Shown: positions 7,121 to 16,127 of the stretch, in pieces | Position numbering within the stretch: position 1 is the stretch's first letter | How the letters are laid out: every line of letters begins with the position of its first letter | Assembly (NCBI GenBank): GCA_022826005.1 | Contig: JAJDVT010000069.1 | Coordinates: forward strand, 1 to 34,934 | Direction: 5' to 3' | Origin: Gemmatimonadota bacterium | GTDB taxonomy: Bacteria > Gemmatimonadota > Gemmatimonadetes > Longimicrobiales > Gaopeijiaceae | DNA length: 34,934 bases | Position numbers and translations under genes: made by a program | The notes under the pieces: generated by a model | Databases searched by the model: none | Seen by the model: only the letters and a program-made list of their open reading frames with translations | What the model was told of the DNA's origin: nothing

Positions 7121-10100
7121 GGGTCCGACCGGCGGGTGCCTCCACCGCCCGCCCCTTGCGCCGCGCAACCCACTTCAGGTGGATCGAGGACAGCGCCGGC
7201 ACCAGGAACATCAGAATGGCCGTGGTGAAGAGGATGCCGCAGCCGACCGAGGCGGAGAAGGGGACGAAGAACTGCGCCTGAATGGCATCTTCGAGGATGA
7301 GGGGCGTGAAGCCGAGGAACGTGGTCAGCGAGGTGAGCATGATCGGGCGGAAGCGTCCCTTGGCGCCTTCTATGATCGCCTCTCGCACCGGAAGTCCTTC
7401 CTCGAGTTCCTGGTCGATGAAGTCGATCATGACCAGGGAATCGTTCACCACCACGCCGGCCAGCCCGAAGATCCCGATAAACGACTCCGAACTCAGGGTC
7501 ACGCCCAGGATCCAGTGGCCCAGGATCACCCCGATGAACCCGAACGGGATGATGGCCATGATGATGAAGGGCTTGGTGTAGGAGCCCAGCGGAATCGCCA
7601 GCAGCGCGAAGATCAGGATCATGGCGATCCCGAACCCGGGCCCCAGTGCGTTCATGGACTCCAGCTGCTGCTGCTGCTCACCTCCAAAGGAGTATTTGAG
7701 GTTCGGGTCCTCGGCGACGAGCGGCGCAAGGATGTCGTTCTCCAGAATGTTGTTGGCCTGCCCGCCGGAGATCACCGCCGCGTCCACATCTGCGGAGACC
7801 CTGACGACGCGCTGGCCGTCCTGGCGATGGATGGCGGTCGGCGACCTGCCCGAGCTCAGGGAAGCCACCCGGCTCACAGGGACTTCCGCGCCGGCCGCCG
7901 TCCGGACCAGGGAGCTCTCGATGTCGGTGATCGAGTTGCGCTGTTCCTCGGGCAGCCGCACGTACACGCGCACCTCTTCCCGGCCGCGCTGCACCCGCAG
8001 GGCTTCCGCGCCGAAGAACGCGGCGCGCGTCTGCATGGCGAGGTCGTCGAGGGTAAGGCCCAGGGTTCGCGCCTCGGGAAGCAGGCCGAGCTGGATCTCG
8101 GGGATGCCGGGGGTAACATCGGAGCGGATGTCGTGGATGCCGCCAACCTCACGAAGACGATTGACGACCGACGTTGCGATCCCGGGGAGGCGCTCGGGGT
8201 CGGGATGCGACAGCACCGCCTCGACCGGATTGCCGAGGTCGTAGATCTTGCCGGTGATGGTGATCGACCGCACATGGGGCAGGATACCCACCTCCTCGCG
8301 CCACACCTGCACGACGTCTCCTGTGGGAATTCGCCTGTGCTGCGCGTCCAGGAGCTTGAACGCTATGGTGGCGACATTGGCTTCCGGGTTCAGGTTGGGA
8401 TTGGGACTGAGTCCCCCTCCCTCGATCCGCGGCCGTTGACCAACGGTAATCGTGACTCCGGAAAGAAGAGGAAGAGCGTCGGCGGGCCGGTCTGCGGAGA
8501 TGCGCGCGATGGCCCGGTGGCCGGCCGCTTCCAGTTCGCGGGCCACCTCGTAGGTTCGCTCGGCCGTCGTCCCGTCCGGCATCTCAAGGGTGGCGGTTGC
8601 GAAATCGCCCTCGACCTCGGTGGCAAAAGTGAACGAAACGATGCCGGCCGGCAGCAGCGCAGCGCAAAGGATGAGCAGCGCAACGGCTCCCGAGAGCGTC
8701 AGTCCGGGACGGTCGGTCGCGAAAGTCACCGCGCGATGAAGCGGTCCCTGCACGAACCTGCCCAGCAGCAGATCGACGCGACCCTGAACCCGGGCCACGA
8801 CTACGCCCGCGCGCGTCCGGGGCGCCCACTCCGGGCCGTGGAGATGGTGGGACAGGTGGTTGGGCAGCACCAGCAGCGATTCGACCAGCGAGATCACCAG
8901 CATCGCGATGACGATGGTCGGCAGCGCCTTCCAGGTCTGTCCGACACCTCCCGGAATGAAGAGCAGGGGAGCGAACGCGGCCACAGTGGTCAGCACCGCA
9001 AAGATCAGCGGCACCTTGATCCGGCGTGCACCGCGGATCGCCGCGACGACGCCCGGCGTGCCCTTCATACGCTCCAGGTGGATGTGCTCGGAGACGACAA
9101 TCGCGTCGTCCACGACGATCCCGATCGCGAGGACGAACGAGAACAGGGAGACCGCGTGGATCGCCAGGTCGAGTGCAAACATGACGGCCAGGGCACCGAT
9201 ACCCGAAACGCCGAGGCCGACGGCTACCCAGAAGGCAAGCCGTAGTTCGAGAAACAGCCCGAGTGCGATCAGCACCAGCAGGAGTCCAAGCAGACCGTTC
9301 TTGATGAGGATCGCGGCGCGCTCCTCAAAGGCGTCGGACTCGTCGTTCCAGATGGTGATGCCCACGCCGTCCGGGAGGGAGGGGGCAATCTCGTTGGCGA
9401 CGTGCTCCCGCACGGCGCGCGCCACATTCATCACCTTCTCGCCGTCGGCGCGCGAGACCTCCACGAACACGGCCGGCAGGCCCTGGTGCCGGACGATCAG
9501 ATCGACGTCCTGGAAGCCGTCGCGCACCTCGGCGATATCACCCACCCGGACGACCGTCCCGTCACTGCGGCTGATGAGGACGATCTCCTCGAAGTCCTGT
9601 TGATCGTAGCTCTGCCCCAGGGTGCGCACCCGGACCTGGGACTGCTCCGTGTCGATGCTGCCGGCAGACAGGTCCAGGGAGCTCCGCCGAACCGTGTTGG
9701 CAACATCGGTCAGCGTGAGTCCGAGGGCCCTCAGCCGCTCCAGGGGCACCTCGATCGAGATCTCGTAGTTTCGCACGCCGCTCGTCTCGACCTGGGAGAC
9801 GGAGGGCAGCGCGGCGAGCTCGTCCTCGACGCGGTATGCGAGCTCCTTCAGAGAACGCTCGCTCACATCGCCGAACACGACCAGGCGCATCACGCTCTGG
9901 GCGTTGGTCATCTCCCTGATCTGGGGCCGTTCCGCTTCGCCCGGGAAGGTCTGAATGCGGCCGACCGCCGCTTCGACATCGGCCAGGGCATCGTTCATGT
10001 CCGTGCCCGAACGCATTTCCACCCTGACCGATCCCATGCCCGGGGCCGCCACGGACTTGACCCCCTTCACGTCGCCCAGCCCCTCGACCTCGTCCTCGAT

Positions 10101-10331
10101 CTTGACGACGATGCCCTCCTCCACCTCCTCGGGCGTGGCGCCCGGATAGGCGACGGAGACTTCGACCTGGTTGAAGGGGACGGTGGGCCACGCTTCCAGC
10201 TCAAGCCCGAACAGCGACGCCACTCCCGCGACGATGATTCCGATCATCAGCAGATTGGCGGCAACGCCGTTGCTCGCCATGTAGGCGATCGGACCGGGAG
10301 GTTCGCTGTGGTGTCTCTCGTCGGGACTCAT
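7101..10331 (-). CDS. RND efflux permease, AcrB/HAE1-like
   Basis: A 1076-residue inner-membrane pump of the resistance-nodulation-division family, which exports compounds with the proton gradient. It has the N-terminal TM1 (NGVAANLLMIGIIVAG), two large periplasmic domains opening with VEVSVAYPGATPEEVE, and the TM4 segment IGIVVDDAIVVSEHI carrying the paired aspartates of proton relay. The second half repeats the fold and ends with VVNDSLVMIDFIDQE and FTTAILMFLVPAL. Length is normal for the family. The ATG at 10331 was chosen because the preceding 56 residues look like spacer; a GGAGG sits about 12 bases upstream. No membrane-fusion or outer-membrane partner is adjacent, so it must work with proteins encoded elsewhere. 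Substrate unknown. Confidence 0.9.
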   Translation of the reverse strand: MSPDERHHSEPPGPIAYMASNGVAANLLMIGIIVAGVASLFGLELEAWPTVPFNQVEVSVAYPGATPEEVEEGIVVKIEDEVEGLGDVKGVKSVAAPGMGSVRVEMRSGTDMNDALADVEAAVGRIQTFPGEAERPQIREMTNAQSVMRLVVFGDVSERSLKELAYRVEDELAALPSVSQVETSGVRNYEISIEVPLERLRALGLTLTDVANTVRRSSLDLSAGSIDTEQSQVRVRTLGQSYDQQDFEEIVLISRSDGTVVRVGDIAEVRDGFQDVDLIVRHQGLPAVFVEVSRADGEKVMNVARAVREHVANEIAPSLPDGVGITIWNDESDAFEERAAILIKNGLLGLLLVLIALGLFLELRLAFWVAVGLGVSGIGALAVMFALDLAIHAVSLFSFVLAIGIVVDDAIVVSEHIHLERMKGTPGVVAAIRGARRIKVPLIFAVLTTVAAFAPLLFIPGGVGQTWKALPTIVIAMLVISLVESLLVLPNHLSHHLHGPEWAPRTRAGVVVARVQGRVDLLLGRFVQGPLHRAVTFATDRPGLTLSGAVALLILCAALLPAGIVSFTFATEVEGDFATATLEMPDGTTAERTYEVARELEAAGHRAIARISADRPADALPLLSGVTITVGQRPRIEGGGLSPNPNLNPEANVATIAFKLLDAQHRRIPTGDVVQVWREEVGILPHVRSITITGKIYDLGNPVEAVLSHPDPERLPGIATSVVNRLREVGGIHDIRSDVTPGIPEIQLGLLPEARTLGLTLDDLAMQTRAAFFGAEALRVQRGREEVRVYVRLPEEQRNSITDIESSLVRTAAGAEVPVSRVASLSSGRSPTAIHRQDGQRVVRVSADVDAAVISGGQANNILENDILAPLVAEDPNLKYSFGGEQQQQLESMNALGPGFGIAMILIFALLAIPLGSYTKPFIIMAIIPFGFIGVILGHWILGVTLSSESFIGIFGLAGVVVNDSLVMIDFIDQELEEGLPVREAIIEGAKGRFRPIMLTSLTTFLGFTPLILEDAIQAQFFVPFSASVGCGILFTTAILMFLVPALSSIHLKWVARRKGRAVEAPAGRTLTPAPS

Positions 10332-10473
10332 CTTGCCGGGTCCGCCTCCGGTCTGGTCCGGCGTCTCATGATCGGCCTGCAGCAGGCATCGCCCCGAAGG
10401 ATAGTCGGTGCCGTGTCTGCATGCCATATTGTACCATCGCGATACGACGATCACCCCGGGCAACGAGGACACC

Positions 10474-10794
10474 ATGGCCAAGTACATGTTCCGCACCAAC
10501 TACACGCAATCCGGTCTGAAGGGACTGCTCGCCGAGGGCGGCACCGGCCGGGAGGCTGCCCTGCGCCAGACGGTCGAGGGCGTCGGCGGCACGCTGGAGG
10601 GGTTCTACTACGCCTTCGGCGACTGCGACCTGTACCTCATCACCGACCTGCCCGACGAGGCGGCCGCGACGGCGCTCTCGCTGAACATTGCCGCTGCGGG
10701 CGCACTCACGGTGTCCGTGACCGTTCTGCTCACGGCGCAGGATGTGGACGAGGCAGTCGCCAGGAAAGTGGGGTACAGGCTTCCCGGCGCCTGA
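10474..10794 (+). CDS. GYD-domain protein
   Basis: Small 106-residue cytoplasmic protein matching the GYD family: it opens with KYMFRTNYTQSGLKGLL, has the central GGTLEGFYYAFGDCDLYLI and ends KVGYRLPG. The family adopts a ferredoxin-like, dimeric alpha/beta-barrel fold and its function is not settled. The ATG at 10474 has GAGGA (10465-10469) 4 bases upstream and gives the usual family start; a longer frame from 10408 adds residues not seen in the family. It is divergent from the RND pump gene across 142 bases. The third position of the name-giving GYD motif is Arg here. Confidence 0.8.
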   Translation: MAKYMFRTNYTQSGLKGLLAEGGTGREAALRQTVEGVGGTLEGFYYAFGDCDLYLITDLPDEAAATALSLNIAAAGALTVSVTVLLTAQDVDEAVARKVGYRLPGA

Positions 10795-10895
10795 AGTCCT
10801 GCGGCCAACTACGCCGTTCCAGGCAGAACGTCCGGCGCCACGCCGCCCTCGGTGCGGCGCACGGACTATCCGCCGACCGCCAGGAGCTGACCTGC

Positions 10896-10938
10896 CATTG
10901 ACAGCATTGACATCACGATATAATGTGTGATGTCAATG
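10896..10938 (+). promoter_or_regulatory. Promoter inside an operator palindrome of the toxin-antitoxin operon
   Basis: A perfect 11-bp inverted repeat, CATTGACATCA (10905-10915) and TGATGTCAATG (10928-10938), encloses a consensus -10 box TATAAT (10919-10924). A partial extra copy, CATTGACA (10896-10903), lies directly upstream in the same orientation and contains TTGACA (10898-10903), 15 bases before the -10 box, a slightly short spacing. The layout fits autorepression by the ribbon-helix-helix antitoxin encoded 28 bases downstream, as is known for FitAB/VapBC operons. Confidence 0.7.
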
Positions 10939-10965
10939 AATGCACTCCAACGACAGCAGTGGACA

Positions 10966-11202
10966 ATGGCTCAACTCACGGTCCGTCGGCTCTCTCGTCA
11001 GATCATCGACGGTCTCAAGCAGCGCGCCGCGGCCAACGGCAGGTCCGCCGAAGCGGAACACCGGGAGATCCTGCGGCATACCCTGCTCCCCGCCGAGGGG
11101 ACGTTCGCCGAGCGGGCCCGGGCGATGCGGCAGCGTCTCGCATCCTGCATCGACAGCACCGACACGATTCGCGCGGACCGAGACCGGGACACGTTGCCGT
11201 GA
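10966..11202 (+). CDS. FitA/VapB-type ribbon-helix-helix antitoxin
   Basis: A 78-residue protein with the standard FitA-like start AQLTVRRLSRQIIDGLKQRA followed by GRSAEAEHREILRHTL, the ribbon-helix-helix DNA-binding unit. The C-terminal tail, rich in Arg and Asp, would wrap the toxin. The ATG at 10966 was chosen because family members start at this point; upstream ATG codons at 10930 and 10936 fall within or beside the operator repeat. Its stop overlaps the toxin's GTG start (GTGA), so the two are translationally coupled. It probably represses its own operon through the inverted repeat just upstream. Confidence 0.85.
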   Translation: MAQLTVRRLSRQIIDGLKQRAAANGRSAEAEHREILRHTLLPAEGTFAERARAMRQRLASCIDSTDTIRADRDRDTLP

Positions 11203-11645
11203 CCGGGTACGTCGTCGACGCGAGCGTGGCCGTGAAGTGGCTGGTCGCCGAATCCCTCTCCGAAGAGTCGGCGACGCTGCTTGACTCGGGTGTGACGCTA
11301 CTGGCGCCCGATCTGCTCTTCGCCGAAGCGACAAGCGCGCTGGCCGCCAAGCACCGGCAGGGTGAGATGAGCCCTGAACAGCTCGCCGAAGCGGTCGACC
11401 TGCTGCGTACCGCCCCGGTGGCCACACCGCTTTCAATGCGCCGGCTCGCCGCCTCAAGCACACGTCTTGCGAGCGACCTGGGGCATCCCGTGTACGATTG
11501 CTTCTACCTCGCGCTGGCGATTCACGAGAACTATTCGGTCGTAACGGCGGACACCCGCTTCCATGACAAGGTGCGCAAGCACCCGTACCTCGCCGACCGG
11601 GTGGTTCATGTCGCCGAACTGGCCGGCGGCGAGCCCGCTGGATGA
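11199..11645 (+). CDS. PIN-domain ribonuclease toxin (VapC/FitB-like)
   Basis: A 148-residue PIN nuclease with the acidic residues expected at the active site: D7 (VVDASVAVKW), E43 (FAEATSAL), D100 (VYDCFYLALA) and D118 (TADTRF). Members cut RNA in a magnesium-dependent way, often tRNA or rRNA. The GTG at 11199 overlaps the antitoxin stop and gives the family-standard N-terminus. All key residues are present, so it should be active unless bound by the antitoxin. The HEAT-repeat gene ends 26 bases away on the opposite strand. Confidence 0.88.
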   Translation: MTGYVVDASVAVKWLVAESLSEESATLLDSGVTLLAPDLLFAEATSALAAKHRQGEMSPEQLAEAVDLLRTAPVATPLSMRRLAASSTRLASDLGHPVYDCFYLALAIHENYSVVTADTRFHDKVRKHPYLADRVVHVAELAGGEPAG

Positions 11646-11671
11646 GCTCGCCCCACACAGCCGGGCGCGTG

Positions 11672-12967
11672 TCAGCCCGCCGACTCCCGCGCACCTCGCG
11701 GCAGCGTTGCGGTATCCGGTCCGGGATCCCGCGCAGCCCGCGGCAGCGTGTCGACCTCGAAGTCGGCCGCGGCTGCGGCGCGGGGTAGCGCGGCTCGCGC
11801 CTCCAGCTTTCTGATCGTGTCCGTGACCGCCCGCTCCACCACCTCCGGCACGCGGTAGCTCCGCAGGACTTCGCGAAGCCGGGGGAGCGCTTCCATCGCA
11901 TGGATCTCGGCAAGCGCCCTCGCGGCATCCACGCCGGCCGCCCCCTCGATTGCGCCCGCGAGCGCCGCGATGATCTCCGCCCGGTACTCGCCGCCCCGTG
12001 CCCTGAGGCGCGCGAAATCGCCCTCGAGCGCAGCGAGCAGGGTCTCGGCCAGCTCCTCCTCGCCCAGTCGCCCCAGAGCCTCGGCGACCCTGCCCTGAAT
12101 CGCCCGGCCTTCCGCCTCCCGCATGTCGCCAAGCAGCGGGATGAGGTGGCCGACCGCGTCCCGGTCCCCGATCTCGGCGAGTGCCTCGATGGCCAGCGCC
12201 CTGAGCGGAGCGTCCTCGTCCCACAGAACCGACGCAAGCGCCGGAACCGCCGCGGCGTTCCCCAGCCCGCCCAACGCGGCTGCTGCGTCGCGTCGCGGTT
12301 TGTTGCCATCCCAGAGCACGTACGTGTCCTCGATCCGGCCCCCGGGCGCACGCAGGCGCCGCATGTGGATCCGCACATCGTCCTCATACCCGCTGCCGTC
12401 GTGACAGAGCTCCTGCAGGACCTCGGCGAAGAGATCGAAGAGGCTCCGGAGCTGGGCGAGATCCTTGATCACCTCCTGGGCCCGGAAGTGAAGCTCGTCC
12501 ATCCCGGCGTGGAACTTGCTGAACCAGCCTTCGTGCCCCTGAACGGACAGGTGAATCCGGGGCTGGGCGTCGATGAGCTCACGGATCCTCGGATTGTCGA
12601 AGAGCCGCCACACGCGCTCCGGCGCGTTTGCCTTGATTACGAATTCGTCGTCGAAGCGCGGGTGGCCGACGTGGATATCCTGCATGCCCAGCGCCTTGCC
12701 GAGCTCCGTAAAGAGGCTGGCCCTGTAGATTTCGAACCTGAAGCCCTCCGGGTTGAAATAGGGAGCGCGGAGCCTGGTGAAGGTCTGGTGCACATTGCCG
12801 GTGCTTTGCGTGTGCGTGTCGAGCGTGATGATCCAGTCGCCCGTGCGGGCCTGGACGGCCGACTGGCCGAAGAAGCCGCCTTCGTGAAACTGCCCGTCCA
12901 CCTCGCGGGAGAGTTGCCGCCAGATTTCGTCGCGGCTCGGCCCGAAGAGGGCTTTGAGAAAGCTCAT
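11672..12967 (-). CDS. HEAT-repeat protein paired with an Hsp70-like protein
   Basis: Predicted 431-residue cytoplasmic protein. The N-terminal about 220 residues form a mixed domain I do not recognise, including DIHVGHPRFDDEFVIKAN and FSKFHAGMDELHFRAQEV. From about residue 225 to 370 there are HEAT/PBS-lyase-type repeats: RRDAAAALGGLGNAAAVPAL, APLRALAIEALAEIGDRDAV, and further helices. The C-terminus is Pro/Arg/Ala rich and probably disordered. Its ATG overlaps the stop of the Hsp70-like gene (ATGA), so the two are coupled and probably work together. HEAT arrays are protein-binding scaffolds; a client-recognition or co-chaperone role is my inference only. Confidence 0.7.
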   Translation of the reverse strand: MSFLKALFGPSRDEIWRQLSREVDGQFHEGGFFGQSAVQARTGDWIITLDTHTQSTGNVHQTFTRLRAPYFNPEGFRFEIYRASLFTELGKALGMQDIHVGHPRFDDEFVIKANAPERVWRLFDNPRIRELIDAQPRIHLSVQGHEGWFSKFHAGMDELHFRAQEVIKDLAQLRSLFDLFAEVLQELCHDGSGYEDDVRIHMRRLRAPGGRIEDTYVLWDGNKPRRDAAAALGGLGNAAAVPALASVLWDEDAPLRALAIEALAEIGDRDAVGHLIPLLGDMREAEGRAIQGRVAEALGRLGEEELAETLLAALEGDFARLRARGGEYRAEIIAALAGAIEGAAGVDAARALAEIHAMEALPRLREVLRSYRVPEVVERAVTDTIRKLEARAALPRAAAAADFEVDTLPRAARDPGPDTATLPRGARESAG

Positions 12968-14556
12968 CGCAGTCGCACCACCGGGTGATTGACCTTCAGG
13001 TCGGTCTTGCGTTGCAGGTCGTATACGGTAACACAGAGCCAGCGGTTCTCGTCAACCGAGTAGGTCACGCGAAGCCGGGGTGCCGTCCCCCGCCCGGGCG
13101 GACTCAGCGGCAGAGCCGGGTCGGCCTCGTTGAGGCACAGGCAGAACGCCCGTTCGCCGGCGGTCCGGGGAACGAAGTAGCTGGAGCCGTTGGCCCGCTC
13201 GTCCCATGCGACCGGACGCCCCGCAACCCGCCCCACCTCGCAGATGAAGAGGTTGATCTGCTGCTGGCCATCGAAGCCGGGGGCGTAGTACCGGGTCACG
13301 AAGTCGTCCGCCGTCGGGAAGGACGTGCCGCCGGGGATGAGCAGCTCGTACTCGGACTCGCCGACATCGTCGGGCAGGAGGCGAATGGCGTAGTCGTGGT
13401 AGATGAAGTCCTCGACGTGCGCGCCTCCCGCAAACAGGCACGCTCCCCGGGCCACCGCCTCGAAGGGGAGCCACTCCCGCACCTTCTCCCGCCCGAGAAC
13501 ATCGCTCACGACGTTGCGCACCTCGGGAAGCAGGGTGGATCCCCCTTCGAGAATCACGTCGTCGATGTCGGCCGGCGGCACGCCGTGCCGGGTCTGCATT
13601 TCGGTGAGCAGGGCGTCCAGAAGCTCCCTGATCCGCCCGTACAGGCCGTTTTCGGCGAGAAGGTCGCGCAGAACATGGTAGTCCAGCCTCCCGTAGGATT
13701 CGTTGCGGAAGGTGAAGTCTCCCTCGTTTCCCGCGCTCGCGAGCAGTTTCACCCGTTCCGCCTCCCACTTCAGCGCGACCTCCCATTCGGGCCAGTCGTG
13801 CAGCGCGGCCGGAACGAAGCGCTCCAGAATCCACCGGTCGACGTCGTCCCCGCCGATCTCGACCGCCTGCTTCGCCAGCACCTCCGCCCGCCCGGTCTCC
13901 ACCGTTCTCGCGCCCCGGGTGCGCACCACCGCGGCCTCCATCGATCCGCCGCCGAAGTCGAAGGCCACGAGCGTGGTGGGGCGTCCGACATCCACGCCGT
14001 AGCCAAGCGCCGCGGCGACCGGCTCGTCGAGCGTGCGGAACGTGATCCCGGCCGGCTTCCCACGGAGCCGCGCCCAGATCCGTTCCCACCACCCACGCTG
14101 CTTCACACCCCTGAGGATCCCCAGCAGCTCCGCCCGGTACGTCTCGTAGAACCCGCTCGGCGTGGCAATGGTCACATCGGCGACCTCCTCGCCGAATCGC
14201 GTCTCGAGGGCCCGGATCACCTCGCGCAGGAAGAAGGTCGCGACATCCTGCGCCGTGAACATCCTCCCGCCCGCGCGGGCCATCGCCCGTCCGCTCTCCA
14301 TTCCCAGGTGCCGCTTGAATCCGCGCGCGAACCCCGTCGCCCGCCCGTCCCAGTTGTAGGTGACCGCCTTCTGCCCGATCAGAACGTCCTCGCCGCCCGC
14401 GTCCATCACGCACACGCACGACGGGATGACCGGGGTCTGCGTCAGGGGCTCCATCTTCGCCAGCTCCGGGAGGTTCACGACGTGCGCCCGCCCCGACCGG
14501 TCTTCGCAGACGGTCGTGTTGGATGTCCCGAGGTCGATGGCCCAGTGGGTTGGCAT
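12964..14556 (-). CDS. Hsp70-family ATPase without a normal substrate domain
   Basis: A 530-residue protein with an Hsp70/actin-type nucleotide-binding domain: phosphate-1 motif AIDLGTSNTTV (about 6-16), connect-1 segment DEPVAAALGYG (about 177-187), phosphate-2 motif AFDFGGGSMEAAVV (about 198-211), and an adenosine motif DVILEGGSTLLPEVR. After about residue 390 there is only a short beta-rich tail, so the usual substrate-binding domain with its helical lid is reduced. The ATG at 14556 precedes the family start; upstream residues in the frame look like spacer. It is coupled to the HEAT-repeat gene and divergent from a propeller gene 164 bases away. Confidence 0.8.
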   Translation of the reverse strand: MPTHWAIDLGTSNTTVCEDRSGRAHVVNLPELAKMEPLTQTPVIPSCVCVMDAGGEDVLIGQKAVTYNWDGRATGFARGFKRHLGMESGRAMARAGGRMFTAQDVATFFLREVIRALETRFGEEVADVTIATPSGFYETYRAELLGILRGVKQRGWWERIWARLRGKPAGITFRTLDEPVAAALGYGVDVGRPTTLVAFDFGGGSMEAAVVRTRGARTVETGRAEVLAKQAVEIGGDDVDRWILERFVPAALHDWPEWEVALKWEAERVKLLASAGNEGDFTFRNESYGRLDYHVLRDLLAENGLYGRIRELLDALLTEMQTRHGVPPADIDDVILEGGSTLLPEVRNVVSDVLGREKVREWLPFEAVARGACLFAGGAHVEDFIYHDYAIRLLPDDVGESEYELLIPGGTSFPTADDFVTRYYAPGFDGQQQINLFICEVGRVAGRPVAWDERANGSSYFVPRTAGERAFCLCLNEADPALPLSPPGRGTAPRLRVTYSVDENRWLCVTVYDLQRKTDLKVNHPVVRLR

Positions 14557-14720
14557 GGGGGGGAAGGTAGTTGTCGGTGGATGAATCCGCGCCAGCGCCG
14601 AAAGCGGCGTTGCGCAGCGCCGGCAAGGCGAAACCCGGTCACTTCGGGTCCCGTAGCTGAATACGAACTCGCCTTCAATGTGCATCCGCAGGCCCGCCGA
14701 ATTCCAGGGAGCAACACGAC

Positions 14721-16019
14721 ATGAATCTTCACGAACCGCTCGTAGCAACTGTAGTCGGCACAGTGCTCACCGTTGCCTCGGCACAGTCGCAGGCCCAGGA
14801 CCGGCCGCTGACCGCCGATTTCCCCGAGGTCTACCGCGTAGGCGGGCTGATGGCGGAGGACTGGGCCCAGTTCACCCGCCCCGGGCCGATGGGCTTCGAC
14901 GGCTCGGGCAATCTGTACGTCCTCGACGAGGCGGCTTTTTGGGTGATCGTCGTCGATACGAACGGGAAGCTGGTGAGGACGGTCGGGCGCCAGGGCAAGG
15001 GACCCGGAGAGTTTCAGCGGCCCGGCGACCTGGTGGTCTGGCGCGATGGGACCTTCGCCGTTCCCGACGCCGGCCACAACGCGTTCCAGATCTTCGGCAC
15101 GGACGGCGCGCTTGAGCACTTCGTCAGGATGACCGCCGAGCAGTCGCCCCTCGCGATGGACCCGGCGGGTCTTTCCCTGCGGCCCGGCCCGCGGACAGGC
15201 GAAGTGTACCGCCAGGGCCAGCCCGATGTCCTTGGGCAGGTGTTCGGTGTTCTGGGGCAGCTGTTGGGCGGGGAGTTGAGCACCTCGGGAGTCGATCACC
15301 GCGGGCTCGAGCGACTGGAACTGGGCGGAGAAGTGGCGGTTGCGGAGCCGGTCGTTGAGGGCTGGCAAGTACCCCGTGAGAAGAGCACCGGGGAATTCAC
15401 CCTGAACGACCTCGCGAACGAGTCCCGAGCCACAGATGCGATCGTCGGCTTGATGACCGACGCCGAGATGTACTTTGAGCCCGACCTGCACTGGGATGCT
15501 CTGCCCGATGGCTCGATCGCCTACTCCGACTCCTCGGCCTATCAGGTCAGGCTTGTCGCGACGGACGGTTCCCCGAGCGGCATGCTGCGGCGGCCGCACG
15601 AGCCCGAGCCGGTCACCGGGCAAATCCGATCCCGCATGATCGAGTGGGCACTTCGCGACTTCGAGGGCCAACTCGATGGCGCGGACGAGGAGGATCTGGC
15701 CCGCGCGCCCAACCTGCCTGACGCATTCCGCGAGGGATTGGTGAGCCGCGAGTTCTTCCACGAGGTGCCGGTCGTTCGCCAGGTGCGGGCCGGCTGGAGC
15801 GGCACGCTCTGGGTCCAGCGGCGCGGTGACGAGCCCTGGGATGACGACGGCCCCATCGATGTCTTCGGCGCGGATCGCGAGTACGCGGGCACCTTCCCCG
15901 CCGGCGCCGCGGAGATCCCGGCCGCCTTCGGACCCGGCGGCCTGGTGGCCTTCTGGGAGCTGGACGAACTCGATGTTCCGAGCATCGTCGTGAAGAGGTT
16001 GCCAAGGGCACTGAGATAG
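14721..16019 (+). CDS. 6-bladed beta-propeller protein, secreted (copy 1)
   Basis: A 432-residue protein with a Sec signal peptide (to about residue 26, ending SQAQ) but no lipobox. It belongs to the NHL-like 6-bladed propeller family shared by seven proteins in this window. Typical blade strands are GNLYVLDEA and [10 protein letters not shown], followed by GPGEF at 94-98. The middle carries an insert of about 60 residues rich in Gly and Val ([15 protein letters not shown]) absent from the other copies. The ATG has GGGAG about 10 bases upstream. Substrate and partner are unknown; it probably acts in the periplasm or outside the cell. Confidence 0.75.
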   Translation: MNLHEPLVATVVGTVLTVASAQSQAQDRPLTADFPEVYRVGGLMAEDWAQFTRPGPMGFDGSGNLYVLDEAAFWVIVVDTNGKLVRTVGRQGKGPGEFQRPGDLVVWRDGTFAVPDAGHNAFQIFGTDGALEHFVRMTAEQSPLAMDPAGLSLRPGPRTGEVYRQGQPDVLGQVFGVLGQLLGGELSTSGVDHRGLERLELGGEVAVAEPVVEGWQVPREKSTGEFTLNDLANESRATDAIVGLMTDAEMYFEPDLHWDALPDGSIAYSDSSAYQVRLVATDGSPSGMLRRPHEPEPVTGQIRSRMIEWALRDFEGQLDGADEEDLARAPNLPDAFREGLVSREFFHEVPVVRQVRAGWSGTLWVQRRGDEPWDDDGPIDVFGADREYAGTFPAGAAEIPAAFGPGGLVAFWELDELDVPSIVVKRLPRALR

Positions 16020-16127
16020 CGCCACACTCAGGTCGGAGCACCCCGTCCGGGCCCGGGTCGAGGAGTCGCCTCGGCCGGCGAAAACGGCCGCGGAACGGGT
16101 GGCTCCCGTCAAGGAGGACCACCGGCC

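Noticed and set aside
6870-9245. A 791-codon plus-strand open frame
   Set aside because: It is antisense to the well-supported RND permease, starts inside the flavoprotein gene, and its product is low-complexity with Arg/Asp/Gly bias typical of shadow frames in GC-rich DNA.
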